From Plantago major (taxonomy: Eukaryota > Streptophyta > Magnoliopsida > Lamiales > Plantaginaceae): DNA of 64,000 nt. The stretch is from positions 22,875,646 through 22,939,645 of the forward strand of contig CM048843.1 of the NCBI GenBank assembly GCA_026545765.1, written 5' to 3'. A program made the translations under genes and the position numbers. A model generated the notes under the pieces. That model saw only the letters and a list, made by a program, of their open reading frames with translations. It did not search any database and was not told the origin of the DNA. The first letter of the stretch is position 1; each line of letters opens with the position of its first letter. This document shows positions 16,393-28,729 of the stretch, one piece after another.

Positions 16393-16916
16393 TGTGAAGC
16401 TGGTTGGCTTAATATTAAAGGAAATAATGGAACATGGTGTACTGAAAACACTGATGACAAGGATAATGGATGTGTGGTGTTAGAGTGTGCTGAGGACACT
16501 TGGATATAACACTGAAGACACATGACAGTTAGAAGTCGAATCTAACTTGGTTTTCTTTTGCTTAGTGATCAAGAATTCGTTTCTTATTAGGAGTGGAATT
16601 CGAATCTTGCTAGGAAAAGGAATGTATATTGATTTCTCTAGTATATATACACATGTAGGTACTAGAATAAATCGATGAGAACATAGAGAGAATACATTGA
16701 GATTTCTTGAAAGAAACACAGTGAGGAATAGAGAACGAAGCTCGATATAGCTTGACAGGTTTGGTTGATTCCTTGTAAACTGCATTTTGGTTCTTGGTTA
16801 ATAGAAATCTTGATTATCCCGTGGACGTAGACAATTGTCGAACCACGTTAATTCTTGCATTTGTTTGATGGTTGGTTTGGAATTTATTAGATTGAATTGA
16901 GTTGATTTGATTAACA
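16393..16916 (+). repeat. Copia 3' LTR
   Basis: Same length as the left LTR, starting TGTGAAGC and ending TTAACA. About 95% identical to 12175-12698, mostly transitions, as expected for methylated plant LTRs that aged in place. Confidence 0.92.
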
Positions 16917-19670
16917 CGAGCTCATCCTGTTACACAATCAACACCACTAACAAGATAGTGCTAAGATTTCTTGTCCAAAGATGCCCAAAAGATAAAGAAG
17001 ATTCCTAGTTGGGAAGAGACACTCTCGCATGCAATCTGGACACTAAATCAGTGGGTGACACATCGATGATGGCCTTCTGCTTTCTTGAAGAGCTCATACT
17101 AGATGCACCCTTTTACAACTTCACCTTGATTAGTCTAAATCCAAAGTAAATTAACGACTCCGTAATTAAATTGTAGATAACCAAGTTACGACCAAGTCAC
17201 TCGGACAGAGTTCAACAAACTCTATTCCTAACCAAGTTACGACCAAGTCATTCCGATAGAGTACAACATGATTCGCCTAGCTACTTATATTTCTTCCTAC
17301 TTTTCAAGATCAAAACTGAGTTTCTCGTACTACTTCAAACTCAAAACAAATAACAGATAAACAAAACAAATCCAAACCTCCAGCAATTTTATGAGTAAAT
17401 GGCCTCATTTTAGAAGTGAAAACAAAAGGTAGATGAAAGAAAAGATGATGGACGTGAAAAATGGTCAAACTCATGCGCAGGATATCCACAATAGCAGCTA
17501 AAGAAAATTTGCAAAATAAATTTGTTACTACTTCAAACACCTGTAATCGAGAAATTAAAGCAATCTTTAAGCTTGCAAATAACACCTTTCATGATATTGC
17601 ATAAATCAGAAAGATAAATTGACAATGTTGGGAAGCTTTTACATCCAAGCACAAGTTCACATGTACACGTTGAAACTTGCAACAATAGCAATGGTATTTT
17701 GCTGCACTAGTATGTTCACTGTTGAAGATAGCTGACACAACATGTTTTAGATGTTGCACTAAAGACTCTAATTAGGATAAGTGGCATTCGCAATGAGACC
17801 GAATCAGAAATGTTTGGCAAATCATTGAAAAAAGTTTCAACACCATACCTAAAAACATATACAAATCATCCGGGAATAGTTCTAGGTAAAGACAATAGAC
17901 CTAGGGATGATAAGAAACACATCTTGACACGAAACACCGCACTCACACGAAGTGTGCACACTGGGAGAATTTCAGAAAGGACATCTCTAAAGCATCATGA
18001 GTTTTAGAATACAGGGCACTTCTGTCGCGCTAATGTTTACCTCAGTGTTCTTCTCAACAATGATTTATACTGACCTTAGTAGCCCAGGTTAGCAAGAATT
18101 TGGGCACTCATAGTCCAAGATGACCTAGAAGTACATGAGATGCCATTTACCATTGATAGTGAACGGCTATAGATTAAAACGAAAACTCAAAACCACTTTC
18201 GGAGAGATATCTCTCTATTCAATATCAATGTCAATAATAATCAAAACGTGAAAGAACTCATAACTATTAGCTCTCTATTAATCGACTCTTTAAGGAAATA
18301 GAATACTAAAAGGACACCAGACTAGAATGCCAATAGGATTCCAATATGGAATTCTAATAGGATTTCAAAATAAGGAATAACTCTTAGGTATATCAAATAT
18401 GAAACCTAATTAAATGAGGAAATTACTAAAGTTGTAATTCTAAATGAAAACATCTAAAGACTAGTAAATATGAAATCCATCACCCATATTGCGTAAACGT
18501 CACCTGTCACAATTTCTGATCTAGCATAGTTCACATGTCACAATTATGTTTTCGCATAGAATTGTAGGCAAACACAACTGCAAGACAAGGCCAAGTTCAT
18601 GCATCATTTTGTATACAACTACTAAAAAGTAACATCATTTTGTGATGCTAGTTGTACAACAAATTTCTTAAGCTTATACAGCAATAAATATATTCAGCCA
18701 TTAACAGAACATATTCATTCACTAGCTGCTTTTTAGTTCGTATAGTATCTGGAGTTTAATAAAACCTATGCAAGGACATAACTCGTCGTACACCTTGACA
18801 AAAGCCTCATTAAACTCAGCTATGTTACCCGTGAATCAAAGCACCATAGCTAAAACTACCTATGAGATGCTACGATCATATCTTATTTACACACAATCAA
18901 GAGTGCTCTCGAAGTTCAATACCTTATCGATAGCAATCATATCTGCCGACTTGCTATAACTGCTATTGAGAACCTAGGCATCCACAATAATATTGGAAAC
19001 CCTTGAAACTTTATACAAGGTAGTACTATAAATCAACAACGTTCTTTAGGAAACAAGGGTTGAGCAGATTGGCACAGAACTGCAGCACTTATGTAATGTA
19101 CATATAAAAATAGGAGAAATCCATGAAACTCTCATGCAAACAAGAATGGACTTCTCTAAATAAATAGACAGCACAAGCTGATGGCTTTAGGCATTTCCGA
19201 TTTTCATGTTTCAGAGTTCTCCAGGAAGTCACTGAATCGTGCAAACAAGAAAGTGAACTCAAATCGGTGATTGAATGTGGTACTTCACATTCAGCATATA
19301 TGATTTGAATATCTGCTGCTCTGCATATGCATTCATGAATGCTCCAGGCTGAACATTATTTAGCATTAAAACCTTTGTAAAAAAATTGGAAAGAACAAAG
19401 ATGAGGAACACTACAGAAGCAACACAACATAATCTACAAACATGACTCTTAATAAGAACTATTCAGGAAATGTTACTAAATATCTAATCCACGCACAGAT
19501 ACATCATATGGTCTGTAACTGTTTTTTAGTGAGGTATTACTTGAGTCCTTTTCAGTTTGGCAAAGGTGTAAACCTGGGTATATTGTCACATGTACTACAA
19601 TGAAGAAATGGCTCCTTCTAGATGAACTGCATTCTCTTCATTCTCCGTCTAATGCAAAGTCATGGAGTCA
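16917..19670. other. Intergenic and 3' flank of the TFIIF-beta gene
   Basis: No second gene recognised. The part nearest 19670 should hold the 3' UTR of the minus-strand TFIIF-beta gene. The rest is AT-rich with only chance open frames. Confidence 0.4.
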
Positions 19671-22600
19671 TTACTCGGCACCTGTTTCCTCAACAGACTT
19701 CTTGTACTCTTCCTTCAGCTCATAGGTACCCTGGTTTGTTCCCCTTTTATTGTAATTACAGAGCTCGTTCAATATCTCCTTCAAAAATTGCTGGAGCAGA
19801 AAATATACAAAAATTAAAAGCACAGCACCAACAACCAAGAAAAGTATAAAATATCTAATTATAACAACAAACTAAACAAATGTGTTTCTTAAGAAGATCT
19901 GTCTTCGTATGTCAGACTGTAACACTTAAATCGTATCATATTGTACAAGAGAATTGGAAGGAAAGACATACAGCAGGTTGATCTGTCTCTTGAACAAGCT
20001 GCTTCAGTGCCCAATTAGGCTGTCGTTCAAATAGCTTAAACATGATATCTTCCAGCTCTCCACGGTCCCTTCTAGTTCTTTTAACATCCGGTCCCTTAAC
20101 TGGAGCCGGTTTCTTCTTATCCTGCATTTGTAATTTCAGTTACTTTAAATGATAAAAGATACATAGAATAATTGAATAGCTAAAACAATCGATATGACAA
20201 ACAACCAGAGATTTGAAATGAAACTCATAGTCCATACTATTGGATAGAAGAGGTTGTGTAGCAGCAAAATCATGCCACATTTTCAAAATCAGAGTTCAAT
20301 TTCACGGTAATTCTGTAAAGGTACCATTAAGATCTAATTCTGGCAATACATATTCTTTGAGATATTATAAGATTGATGATAGAACAGATTAAATATATGT
20401 ACAGTTAAGAGGACAACCTTATAAAGTGTTAAGACATTAATCCATTTCATTGTGAGACATTACGTCTTCCACATTACTGGAGCTATTCTTGTTTACACAA
20501 CCGCCCCCCCCCCCCCCCCCCCCCAACAAAAAAAAAAGAAAAACCCATGGCTCCCGAAACGAAAATTTCAACTTCCTACGGCTGTCTTGTGTTTCCTTTT
20601 ACATGTCTACATATAAAAAAAAAAAACATACTTATGTGAACACACTTCAAACTTGATGTCCTCGCCTACGTGCAAATCTACCATCAGGACAAAAAGGTAC
20701 AAATTGTCTCCACATCATCTCTATAAATATCCACAATAGCACTAATCCTATGTTCTCTCACAGCATAAGTATCAGCCTCCCAATTCAATATATTTACACG
20801 TTTATTTCATGAAACAAATCGTTAAGGAAATTTTCCATATGTCCACCACGCACACCTTTTTTCACCTAGGGCCAGAACAGCCTCAAGAACTGTTTTTCAT
20901 TAAGTATTTCATTAAGCTAGTTACCCTCCATCCCAGTTCAAATGTCCTGTTTTGTTTTCAGTACAGAGGTCAAGGAGAAATGAGAAAGATAGTAATAAAG
21001 CTTGATTTGGGGCTTAATTGGTTTACAATTGCATTTGTTATGTAAATGCTATGATTTGGGTGGTTTATTAGGTTAATTAAACAAACTAAGTGTTGACATT
21101 TTATATAACCAAATGTCCAAATGTAACTTTGAGGGATAAGATTTTGCCAAAAAGGAAACAGGACATTTGTAATGGGACAGATGTAAATGTAATCCAAGAG
21201 ATTTTTTCTAAGACGAAGGGAGTAAGTATTTTGAGTTTTTTGGTCCTCTTTGATCTTTTAATCAGAGCTACTTTTACTTCCTCATCCACTGAACCAATCT
21301 AACAGTTCAAGTAACTTGGATGTAGAAGATTAGAAAAACTCGAAGGAGATGGTAAATGATTTCTTTTGCAAATCTGTTGTTAATTGTTCAAGCACGGGGG
21401 AAATTTTCTAAATTCTGGTCTGAAGTTCAGAACTGTTCGCGATCTTGTACTTGATCAAGCTGTTGGGAAGGATGAGAAAATTATACATCACCTTTTTATG
21501 GATCTAGTAATCACGAAATGCATCAACTATGCTGACAAAATAGAAATGAACTGAAGACTGAAGTAGATGAAAATAATTCTGAAATAGGTTAATCAATTAC
21601 AGAATGAAGTGAAATGATTTGATTACGGATTCATCGAAAATCGAATACTCATATAAAAGAAAGAAATCTTAAATGAGGTGGATTTATCTTAGAAGAATGT
21701 AATTAAACCTAACGAAATAGATTGAACCAACCATTATGATCCAAATGAATAGATGGAAAACGCTATCAGTGAGTGAAACAAATTTGACTTGGCCCAAAAG
21801 CAATTGAATCAATTATGGAAAGAGGTGAAGTTTATCAATTGCTAGTGCTGATTGAATTAAAGCACTAAAACTCTTGCAACGAATACACAAACAATAATAA
21901 ATCAACAATGTCCGAATGCAAATTTATACATGTACTAGAGTACTTAATGGATACGAATTAGTGTAAACACCCTATGTACTACTCCTCTAAGTTTCATCCA
22001 CAATCATTCTCCTATAATTTTCTACAATTCCAATTATAGTTAACCTTACATACCTTTTGAAACACTAAAACTGGCATACCAAACATGCAGATATTAGTTA
22101 ACTTCACTGCACTAGGGTAGGGGAGTAAGCATATATTCGAGTATGGTAAGATACAAAAATAACAAATAAAAAGGCAGGTTTTCCATGTGGACTTATTCGA
22201 CTTATTTGAACACAAGTCACCCTCCCTTTACCAGAGGCTTTTGTTCCGCATTCTTTCCTCTTCCTTTATCGTGAGCATTTTGTTCCACATTCTTCCTCAT
22301 AATCAAAATCTCCAATATGAAACTGCTCCTTGCTTTTTGGTGTTTCAGCATTTTGTACACTAATAAAGGATTCTTTTTCCCCAAAGGATAGAAGGGTTGA
22401 CTTTTAGATATTAGGAGTAACTGGTAAGAATGGAATTCATGAGTGAGAGTACTAATCTATTATTCCTTACCTTAGGAATAGAAAATATGTTAATAGATTA
22501 TTACCAGCTTCAAGATTTGCAAATCTCACTTATTGCAGAGGCGAACAATAATAGATGCATAATCCCAATTGTCCAAGCCATACTTTAAATAACTCATATT

Positions 22601-24429
22601 CACCATTTTTCAATGGAACTCTTCAATCCTTTTTTTGTGACTTTTTGTTAGTTACGCGACTCATAGCCATCATCGAATTTAAATAAAGGGAAACTAGATT
22701 CATGTAGCAAACTGAAACCCGGGGAAAGGGTGGTTGGAGAGAAGAAATCAACATATTACTTTGGATGTGGATGTAATCAGGCCCATCATTCCTGGCATGG
22801 GTCTCATATGCACACCACGATCATTATCAATGACCTGATATAGAGAAGTCCAAAAAGAATAGAATGAAGATGGATTAGAATAAATATGCATTTATTAATA
22901 ATCACAAAAAGAAAGGTCGAAGCGGAACTATTACCTGAACTTGCCTATTCTTGATCATGGATTTATTAGTCCTCTCCCGACACAACTTTCTGTACTCTTC
23001 GATGTTTGCATGATGGGGTTTCATATCAAACTTGTGCTCTACCTTCCCTTCCATTGCAAGTTTCCCTGTAGAAGAAGAGCCCAGAAAACAAATGGCTCTA
23101 ATTAGTCCTTGAAATAGAAATTACAAGACACGCAAAAGGTTATTGGGCAGATCAAGCAGGGGTAAGAATATCAAAATAGCAAACTGAAGCAGTAGCTGAA
23201 CACGAAGGCATCTCAAACCGTATTACAAAAATGGCTAGCATGACGTATTATAAGCAAAATATCCAGGAAAAGTATGCTCCGCAAACCTGTTTGCTAGTGC
23301 TAAGCAAAGATGTAAACATAGTAAATGTCCAGGAAATAATCACTGTGCTGTATACGAATCATAGTCAGATGAATAGCTAAAAAAGACCACTATAACCTTG
23401 ATCCAACGTGCTTAACAATTAAGATGAAAGAAAGGTAACTTCACAGTAGGGGACATAAGATAAAAGCTAATTATGTGATTTAAATCAAAGCGTGACAAAT
23501 GTAAGATGAGATTCTATCATATATTTTTTCTATACCAATTAAAATCTCCATAATTTACATTGAAACCCTGATGGATCGTGCCATCCCATCTACACCGTAA
23601 TATGTATTCTGTGTGTGTGGTTTCGCTTCTAATGACACATGCATAAGGAGCTATGGGAGATCAATCCAATCTTCAGCTTTATTTATTGACCCATCAACAA
23701 ATGAAAATGTTGACAATATACGAAAGACTGCTCATGGATCAAATTAATTCCTTCCACGGATTTAAGTAACGCATCTGCACATCCATGCTCAAGAACAAAC
23801 TCATAATCTGACATTCCCCTTCTCAATCTCAACCAATTGTCATTAACATAAATTTCTTAAACAACTCATATACCATACAGACATTCAATTTCAAATATCA
23901 CCGGCTTTCTAACCCAATATAAACCACACAGACATCAATTTTCAAATATTACCAACTTACAAATCCTCACACAACAAAGTTGTCATACATATGCCATTTG
24001 GATACCTTGATTGGCCTCGGAGAAAACACACATTGGAACAAAATCCTTAAACATATTCAAGGTGTAGCTCTTTGGCACATGAGCAGGTTGATTCCCATTT
24101 CCAGCCATCTCCATTGTAAACTGATTACGCACAATTCAACACACTAAGATCAACAAAACTACACTAAAAATCAAACACAGTACAATTTCAGTAAAATTAG
24201 CACAACCGAGCAAATTCCATAAACACGCAACCTTTAGGGGATCAGAATCCTCGGAGTGGAGGAGATCGTAAGAAACGACGACTTTAGCGACGGGTTTCGA
24301 GTCGTCGATGGAGGAGGATGCGGCGGCAGAGGACTTCCACGCCTTAGAAACGACCGGAGGGCACTTCATCAGCCAAACGGACCGATCAGCTTTGCCGGTG
24401 TCAACGGCGATGCTACTGTCGTCCTCCAT
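19671..24429 (-). CDS. General transcription factor IIF subunit beta (RAP30-like)
   Basis: TFIIF-beta partners TFIIF-alpha, binds RNA polymerase II and helps recruit it to the promoter, in the nucleus. Six exons on the minus strand keep one frame: 24429-24232, 24120-24006, 23065-22935, 22834-22760, 20121-19972, 19790-19671. All have GT-AG borders and give 262 aa, a normal plant length. Residues about 10-130 (TGKADRSVWLMKCP; PKSYTLNMFKDFVPM; FDMKPHHANIEEYRKLCRER) form the alpha-binding part. Residues about 174-250 (RTRRDRGELEDIMFKLFERQ; PNWALKQLVQETDQP; FLKEILNELCNYN; YELKEEYK) form the C-terminal winged helix that contacts DNA. The ATG is followed by MEDD, as in other plant homologues. The 2.6-kb intron 4 holds a MITE (20924-21222) and a poly-C run. 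No frame damage is seen, so I expect it to be functional. Confidence 0.93.
20503..20524. repeat. Poly-C run in TFIIF-beta intron 4
   Basis: About 20 consecutive C bases, followed by an A-rich run. Length is likely to vary and be hard to sequence. Confidence 0.85.
20924..21222. mobile_element. MITE in TFIIF-beta intron 4, 299 bp
   Basis: Bounded by TA (20922-20923, 21223-21224). The left end reads CCCTCCATCCCAGTTCAAATGTCCTGTTTTG. The matching inverted segment ends inward at about 21150-21183 (CAGGACATTTGTAATGGGACAG), and the outermost right end GACGAAGGGAG reverse-complements to CTCCCTTCGTC. The strong inner inverted match offset from the right edge suggests either an extended right end or a slightly different true boundary. 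Stowaway-like; distinct from the 6759 family. Confidence 0.65.
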
Positions 24430-24782
24430 GAATAAGGGAAGAAGCTTTTAGGTTTACTTTAGCTAAAGAACAGAAAAGAATAGAAAAGAAAAGAAAAGAA
24501 AGGGTTTCTGTTCAGTTGTTCTACAGTGCCTAGAGTGTCTCTCTTTTCTGTGTGTTGTTGTTTGTAGAAGAAGAAGAAGAATGACGACTCACTCGATTTG
24601 GACTGACTCTGTGTCAAAATGTGTTCTTCTAATTTTTCTTTTTCTTTATCTTAGGTTATATCTCTTCTCTTCTCCTCTCCTCTTTCTTCTCTTCTCTTTC
24701 GGAAGAGAAAAACTAGGGTGTAGTACTATAATTTACTTTAAATGTTATAAAAAGGATGAAATAATTTGAAACAAAGTTTTTG

Positions 24783-24783
<1 letters not shown>
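24430..24783. promoter_or_regulatory. Upstream region of the TFIIF-beta gene
   Basis: It should contain the promoter and 5' UTR of the minus-strand gene. Visible are an AAAGA-repeat tract at about 24470-24500 and pyrimidine-rich sequence (CTTCT, CTCCT) at about 24640-24710. I cannot place a TATA box or start site with confidence. Confidence 0.4.
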
Positions 24784-24847
<64 letters not shown>

Positions 24848-24849
24848 AT
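24784..24849. repeat. (AT)n microsatellite
   Basis: About 25 AT units followed by GTATATATATAATA. It may lie at or near the 5' edge of the Helitron remnant, since the following CATGCCACATGTG is reminiscent of plant Helitron left ends; that link is a guess. Confidence 0.85.
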
Positions 24850-25019
24850 AAAAGTAGTGACCTATCTCAATAAAGAGTCATGCCACATGTGCAAAATCTT
24901 ATGTGGCATGTATCTTTGAATTTCATTGAGTTTTATTTACAAAATTAAATCAATTCGTATGACAAATCAACTACAACAATGAGATTAAAAAAAAAAAAAA
25001 ATTGAAAAGTTAGTTCGAA

Positions 25020-26150
25020 TGGTAAGCTCAAATTTTAGAATTAGATAGTTCCTACATGGGAGCTCAACGTGAAAGCAAATAAAATTCTAAGAATGGGATC
25101 ATTGCAATTTGAAAACTCAATTTGAAGTTAAAAGCAACTCTTAAAAATGAATAAATCCAACTTGAGAACTCTATTTGAATAGTAAACCACACTATATGAA
25201 AAATTATTGGAAGAAATACATAAATTCCCCAGGAACTCAATTCAAAGGTTAAACACACTTTAACAATGAGATAATTTTAACTTGGAAATTCAATTCAAAG
25301 GTTAATCTCATCTTTAAGAATGAAGTAATTGAGAATTCCATTTGAAGGGCAAAACAACTATAAGAATAATATAATTCAACTTGGGAACTCTAATGCAAGG
25401 ATGATCCATGCTATTTGAAAATAGTTTAACAATGAGATAATTCCGAATTATGAATTTTGTTCGAATGGTAAAAATATTCTACGATTGAAATCATTTAAAT
25501 GTAAAACTATATTAGAAACGTAAACCACTTTATGAGGTAAAATACACTAAGAATATGATAATTTAATTTGAGAACTCAAGTCGAGAGGTAAACAAACTCT
25601 AAGATTGTTATAATTACAATTTGGGGACTACATTCGGAGACTAAACCATGCTATATGAAGAACTTATTCAAAGAAATGGTACTTCCAACTTGTGGACTCG
25701 ACTCAATTGGTAGCATAAACTCAACTATAAAAATGTGGTCAATCTAATTTGAAAACTCAAATTGACGAGCAAACCAAGTACAAAAATGTTATAATTATAA
25801 CTTGGAGACTATATTTGGAATAGTTAGTTGCACATTTGAAACTCAGACCAACTCTAATAATAAGGTAATTGCAACTTTAGAACTCTATTGAAAGGGCAAA
25901 CCACAATGTATGGATATATTCTCTAAGAATGGGGTACGTAATTTGAATTTGACAACTAAATTTGATGTATAAACCAACTTTGAAAATGAGATAATTACAG
26001 CTTGAAAACTTTAATTTGAATAGTAAACCACGTTTTGTGGTAAAATTCTCGAAAAAAGGATTCCAAATTTGGAACTCAATTCGGAGTGTGAACCAACTCA
26101 AAGAATTTTATATTTGCAACCTTGGAACTAAACTTTAAGAATAATACTAT
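25020..26150. repeat. Degenerate ~61-bp minisatellite, about 17 units
   Basis: A loose unit around AACTTGGGAACTCAATTTGA, then a GTAAACCA-like block, then CTAAGAATGAGATAATT recurs from about 25020 to 26150. The GAACTC core occurs near 25157, 25231, 25286, 25330, 25383, 25571, 25692, 25753, 25879, 26005 and 26070, spaced 44-75 bases apart. Units are strongly diverged, so the array is old. No coding content. Confidence 0.8.
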
Positions 26151-26617
26151 AATTTTAACTCATGAACTGAATTAACAACTATTTTGGTTTACAAGCGGAT
26201 CATATACAATAAGATATTAAATTTCACATAATATGTATATATAGGATAAACAATTCCTATTATAGATTCCAACACATACATTTTTCTACACATGTTTACT
26301 AAGTTATGACAATTATCAAAAGCCAAATACACTATTGAGGTCATATCAGTCTATATCTTACTACACGGGTGTTCCGTCATTTTACTTTTGAACGGGTCGG
26401 GTTCCATACAACCCGAATTTAAACCCGTTCGAAATAATAAAGTTTCAGGTCCGGGTTATGCATATACTCGAAACCGTTACATACCTTCGTAAAACAAGAC
26501 CCGGACATCAACATTTTATGGTTAAGTTAGTGAAAAGTACATTTTTCGGAGAAGGGGGGTGCAGGGTGGGTGCCAAGAAACTACCGTAACATGTGAAATT
26601 ATGTTTGTAAAATAATA

Positions 26618-26847
26618 CTCCCTCCATCCCGATTAAACTTTCCGCGGGCCCGGTTACAAATTTTAAGAGAAGAGTGAGTAAAGTAGGATAAATAGTATGA
26701 AATAGATTGAATAAAATAGGAGAGATCGTGAAAAAGTATGATAGAGGGTGAATAAAGTAGGAGATAGATTTTCCATTTAAGTGATGTGAAGTTGAAATTG
26801 AGGCGTCTCAAAATGGAATGCGGAAATTGAATTCGGGACAGAGGGAG
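26618..26847. mobile_element. Stowaway-like MITE, 230 bp
   Basis: It starts CTCCCTCCATCCCGATTAAA and its end reverse-complements to CTCCCTCTGTCCCGAATTCA; TA flanks at 26616-26617 and 26848-26849. Same family as 6759-6961 and 42414-42656. It sits between the minisatellite and the helicase remnant. Confidence 0.85.
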
Positions 26848-27284
26848 TAATTATTATTTGTATGGTGGGGGACCACATACTACCTCGGGGATGTTGGGAG
26901 TCAACCCTGTAAACTGCGTTATAGGCTTTTATTTTATTTGGCTCGAGTTTGAGGGATATTGTTTTTTTTTAAAGTAACATGTATAATTTGCTAATTAACG
27001 GGTCAGATACAGGTAGAAGATCCGATATAATGTTATCAACCCGTCGGGTCTTGAACGGGTTAGGCTTGAATCCTACCCCTTTCAAAGCAAATCCATCATG
27101 ATGAGTCGTATTTTATAATTTTTATAGTTACCATAAAAATAGACTATGTCATATAGTATTGGATGAAGGACTACCATTGACACAACGGTCAACTTTGTTT
27201 GCAAGTTTTATTTTCTCGATTAATTTATTTTGCCGATCCCTTTCTATTTATTATTAAAATTAATAGTACTAGAAAATTTAACCT

Positions 27285-28320
27285 ATGCTCATCGAAAAAA
27301 CTGTGGAGTTCATGTCGTGTTTTGAAGTTAACCAAGAACATGCGCCTTCAGGTATGAGCACTTATGTAATTATTACGCACGTTTGCTCAATTTCTAAAAA
27401 GATAAAAAATTATATTCACCAAACACATTATTTAATAATTTTATATTTTGGCAAGGCTGGCAGCTCACCTACCGAGATTGACAGTACATGGAAATTTGCC
27501 GAATGGTTGCTACGCATTGGAGATGGGCAAGTAGGCGCGACAAATGATGGCGATGTCAGTTTCAAGTTGCCTAAAGATATCCTTATTCGTGATGCACCAG
27601 ATCCGATTGATGCCTTGGTCAGTAGCACATATCCTTCACTCATGGACCATGTTGGTGATGGTCTATATTTCCAGGATAGGGCAATTCTTGCACCGACTAA
27701 TGAGATAGTCCATGAGATTAATGACTACATCATGTCACTGTTACCTGGAGATTCGGTCAAGTTCATGAGCAGTGACAACATATGTCCTGATGAGGATGAA
27801 ATCGTTAATAGAGAAGATGTATATTCAGTTGAATTCCTTAATACTATTTAGGGCATCAGTTATACCAAACCATCTCATTCGACTCAAAGTTGGTTGTCCA
27901 ATAATGCTTTTGAGGAACATCGACCAGTCTGTCGAACTCTGTAATGGCACAAGATTGATTGTGACTGCAATCGGCAAGCATGTCATAGAGGCAAAGATGA
28001 TAGCTGGAAAGAATGTGGGATAGAAGGTACTTATACCTCGCATGGTGTTGACACCTTCAGATGTTACGAAATTTCCAATTAGATTCCAGCGTAGGCAGTT
28101 CCCTATATCAGTTTGCTATGCCATGACAATCAACAAGAGTCAGGGCCAGTCCTTAGCACATGTTGGTTTGTATCTTCCCACACCCATATTCAGTCATGGT
28201 CAGTTGTATGTTGCATTCTCAAGAGTAACTAGCAGAAAAGGACTCAAAGTTTTAATCCTGGATGAAGAAGGACACCCCCACAGACACAACAATCAATGTT
28301 ATTTACAAAGAAGTTTTTAG
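27285..28320 (+). pseudogene. Helitron PIF1-like helicase, C-terminal part, broken
   Basis: In Helitrons this superfamily 1 helicase unwinds DNA during rolling-circle transposition. The readable segments follow the family closely: TWKFAEWLLRIGDG (about 27488), DRAILAPTNEIVHEINDYI (about 27676), VGCPIMLLRNIDQSVELCNG (about 27890), [20 protein letters not shown] (about 28093) and [20 protein letters not shown] (about 28190), the last two being conserved helicase motifs V-VI. The frame is interrupted by a stop and frame change near 27850, a stop near 28022 and a shift near the 3' end (about 28270). The N-terminal Rep and the Walker A region are absent. Non-functional. Confidence 0.88.
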
Positions 28321-28729
28321 TAATCTTTAAGGTATGTGCATATCATTATAATGCATTCAATATAGATTTCCTCAATTATTTTCTAATGACAACTTACGTG
28401 TGTATTGTGCTTTACTTTGTAGGTGAAGAAGATGCATTTGGAGGTTGAAAATTAAATCTTTTTGTACTTTCGTTTTTTAATATGTACTTGACTATTACTT
28501 TAACTACATTGCACGGTTTGTCAATTAATTATCCTTTCACTTTCATTTTCTTCATGGATATACTAAGATATACTAAGAGGTTGAACGTATAATCTTTTGT
28601 ACTTTAATTTATAAATACATACTTGACTATTACGATGACTAATTGGATTCTTAATTTTTTTAAGCTGTCATTCTTCAATTGTTTATTAAAGAAACTCAAC
28701 GCCGTGGCATCGCCACGGGTTAGTACTAG
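27285..28729 (+). mobile_element. Helitron remnant with authentic 3' end
   Basis: It holds the C-terminal half of a Helitron helicase (see next entry) and a canonical 3' terminus: a perfect hairpin CCGTGGC-ATC-GCCACGG at 28702-28718, eight bases, then CTAG at 28726-28729 followed by T, as expected for insertion between A and T. No Rep (HUH endonuclease) domain is visible. The 5' end is not certain; the AT-rich stretch at about 24790-24900 is a candidate, which would make the element about 3.9 kb with the minisatellite inside. Confidence 0.85.

Larger units (their letters stand above)
12175..16916 (+). mobile_element. Ty1/copia LTR retrotransposon (fossil)
   Basis: A 4.7-kb element with two direct LTRs of 524 bp, a primer-binding site directly after the left LTR and a purine-rich AAGATGGAGAATTG tract just before the right one. 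The coding order is gag (UBN2 type), zinc knuckle, protease, integrase, reverse transcriptase, RNase H, which is the copia order. The LTRs differ at about 27 of 524 positions (about 5%); at commonly used plant rates this suggests an insertion roughly 2-4 million years old. The element is broken, with about two breaks visible. I see no 5-bp target duplication (GAAGA on the left, CGAGC on the right). Confidence 0.95.

Noticed and set aside
11904-17110. Possible host exon on the minus strand broken by the copia element (frames starting MSSSRKQK near 17096 and IETLLGNGDPIISRLV near 12160)
   Set aside because: Short, no family match and no consistent splice sites; not enough to claim a gene.
24581-24769. 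Small plus-strand frame upstream of the TFIIF-beta gene
   Set aside because: Low-complexity Leu/Phe/Ser composition from pyrimidine-rich promoter DNA; no sign of a divergent gene.
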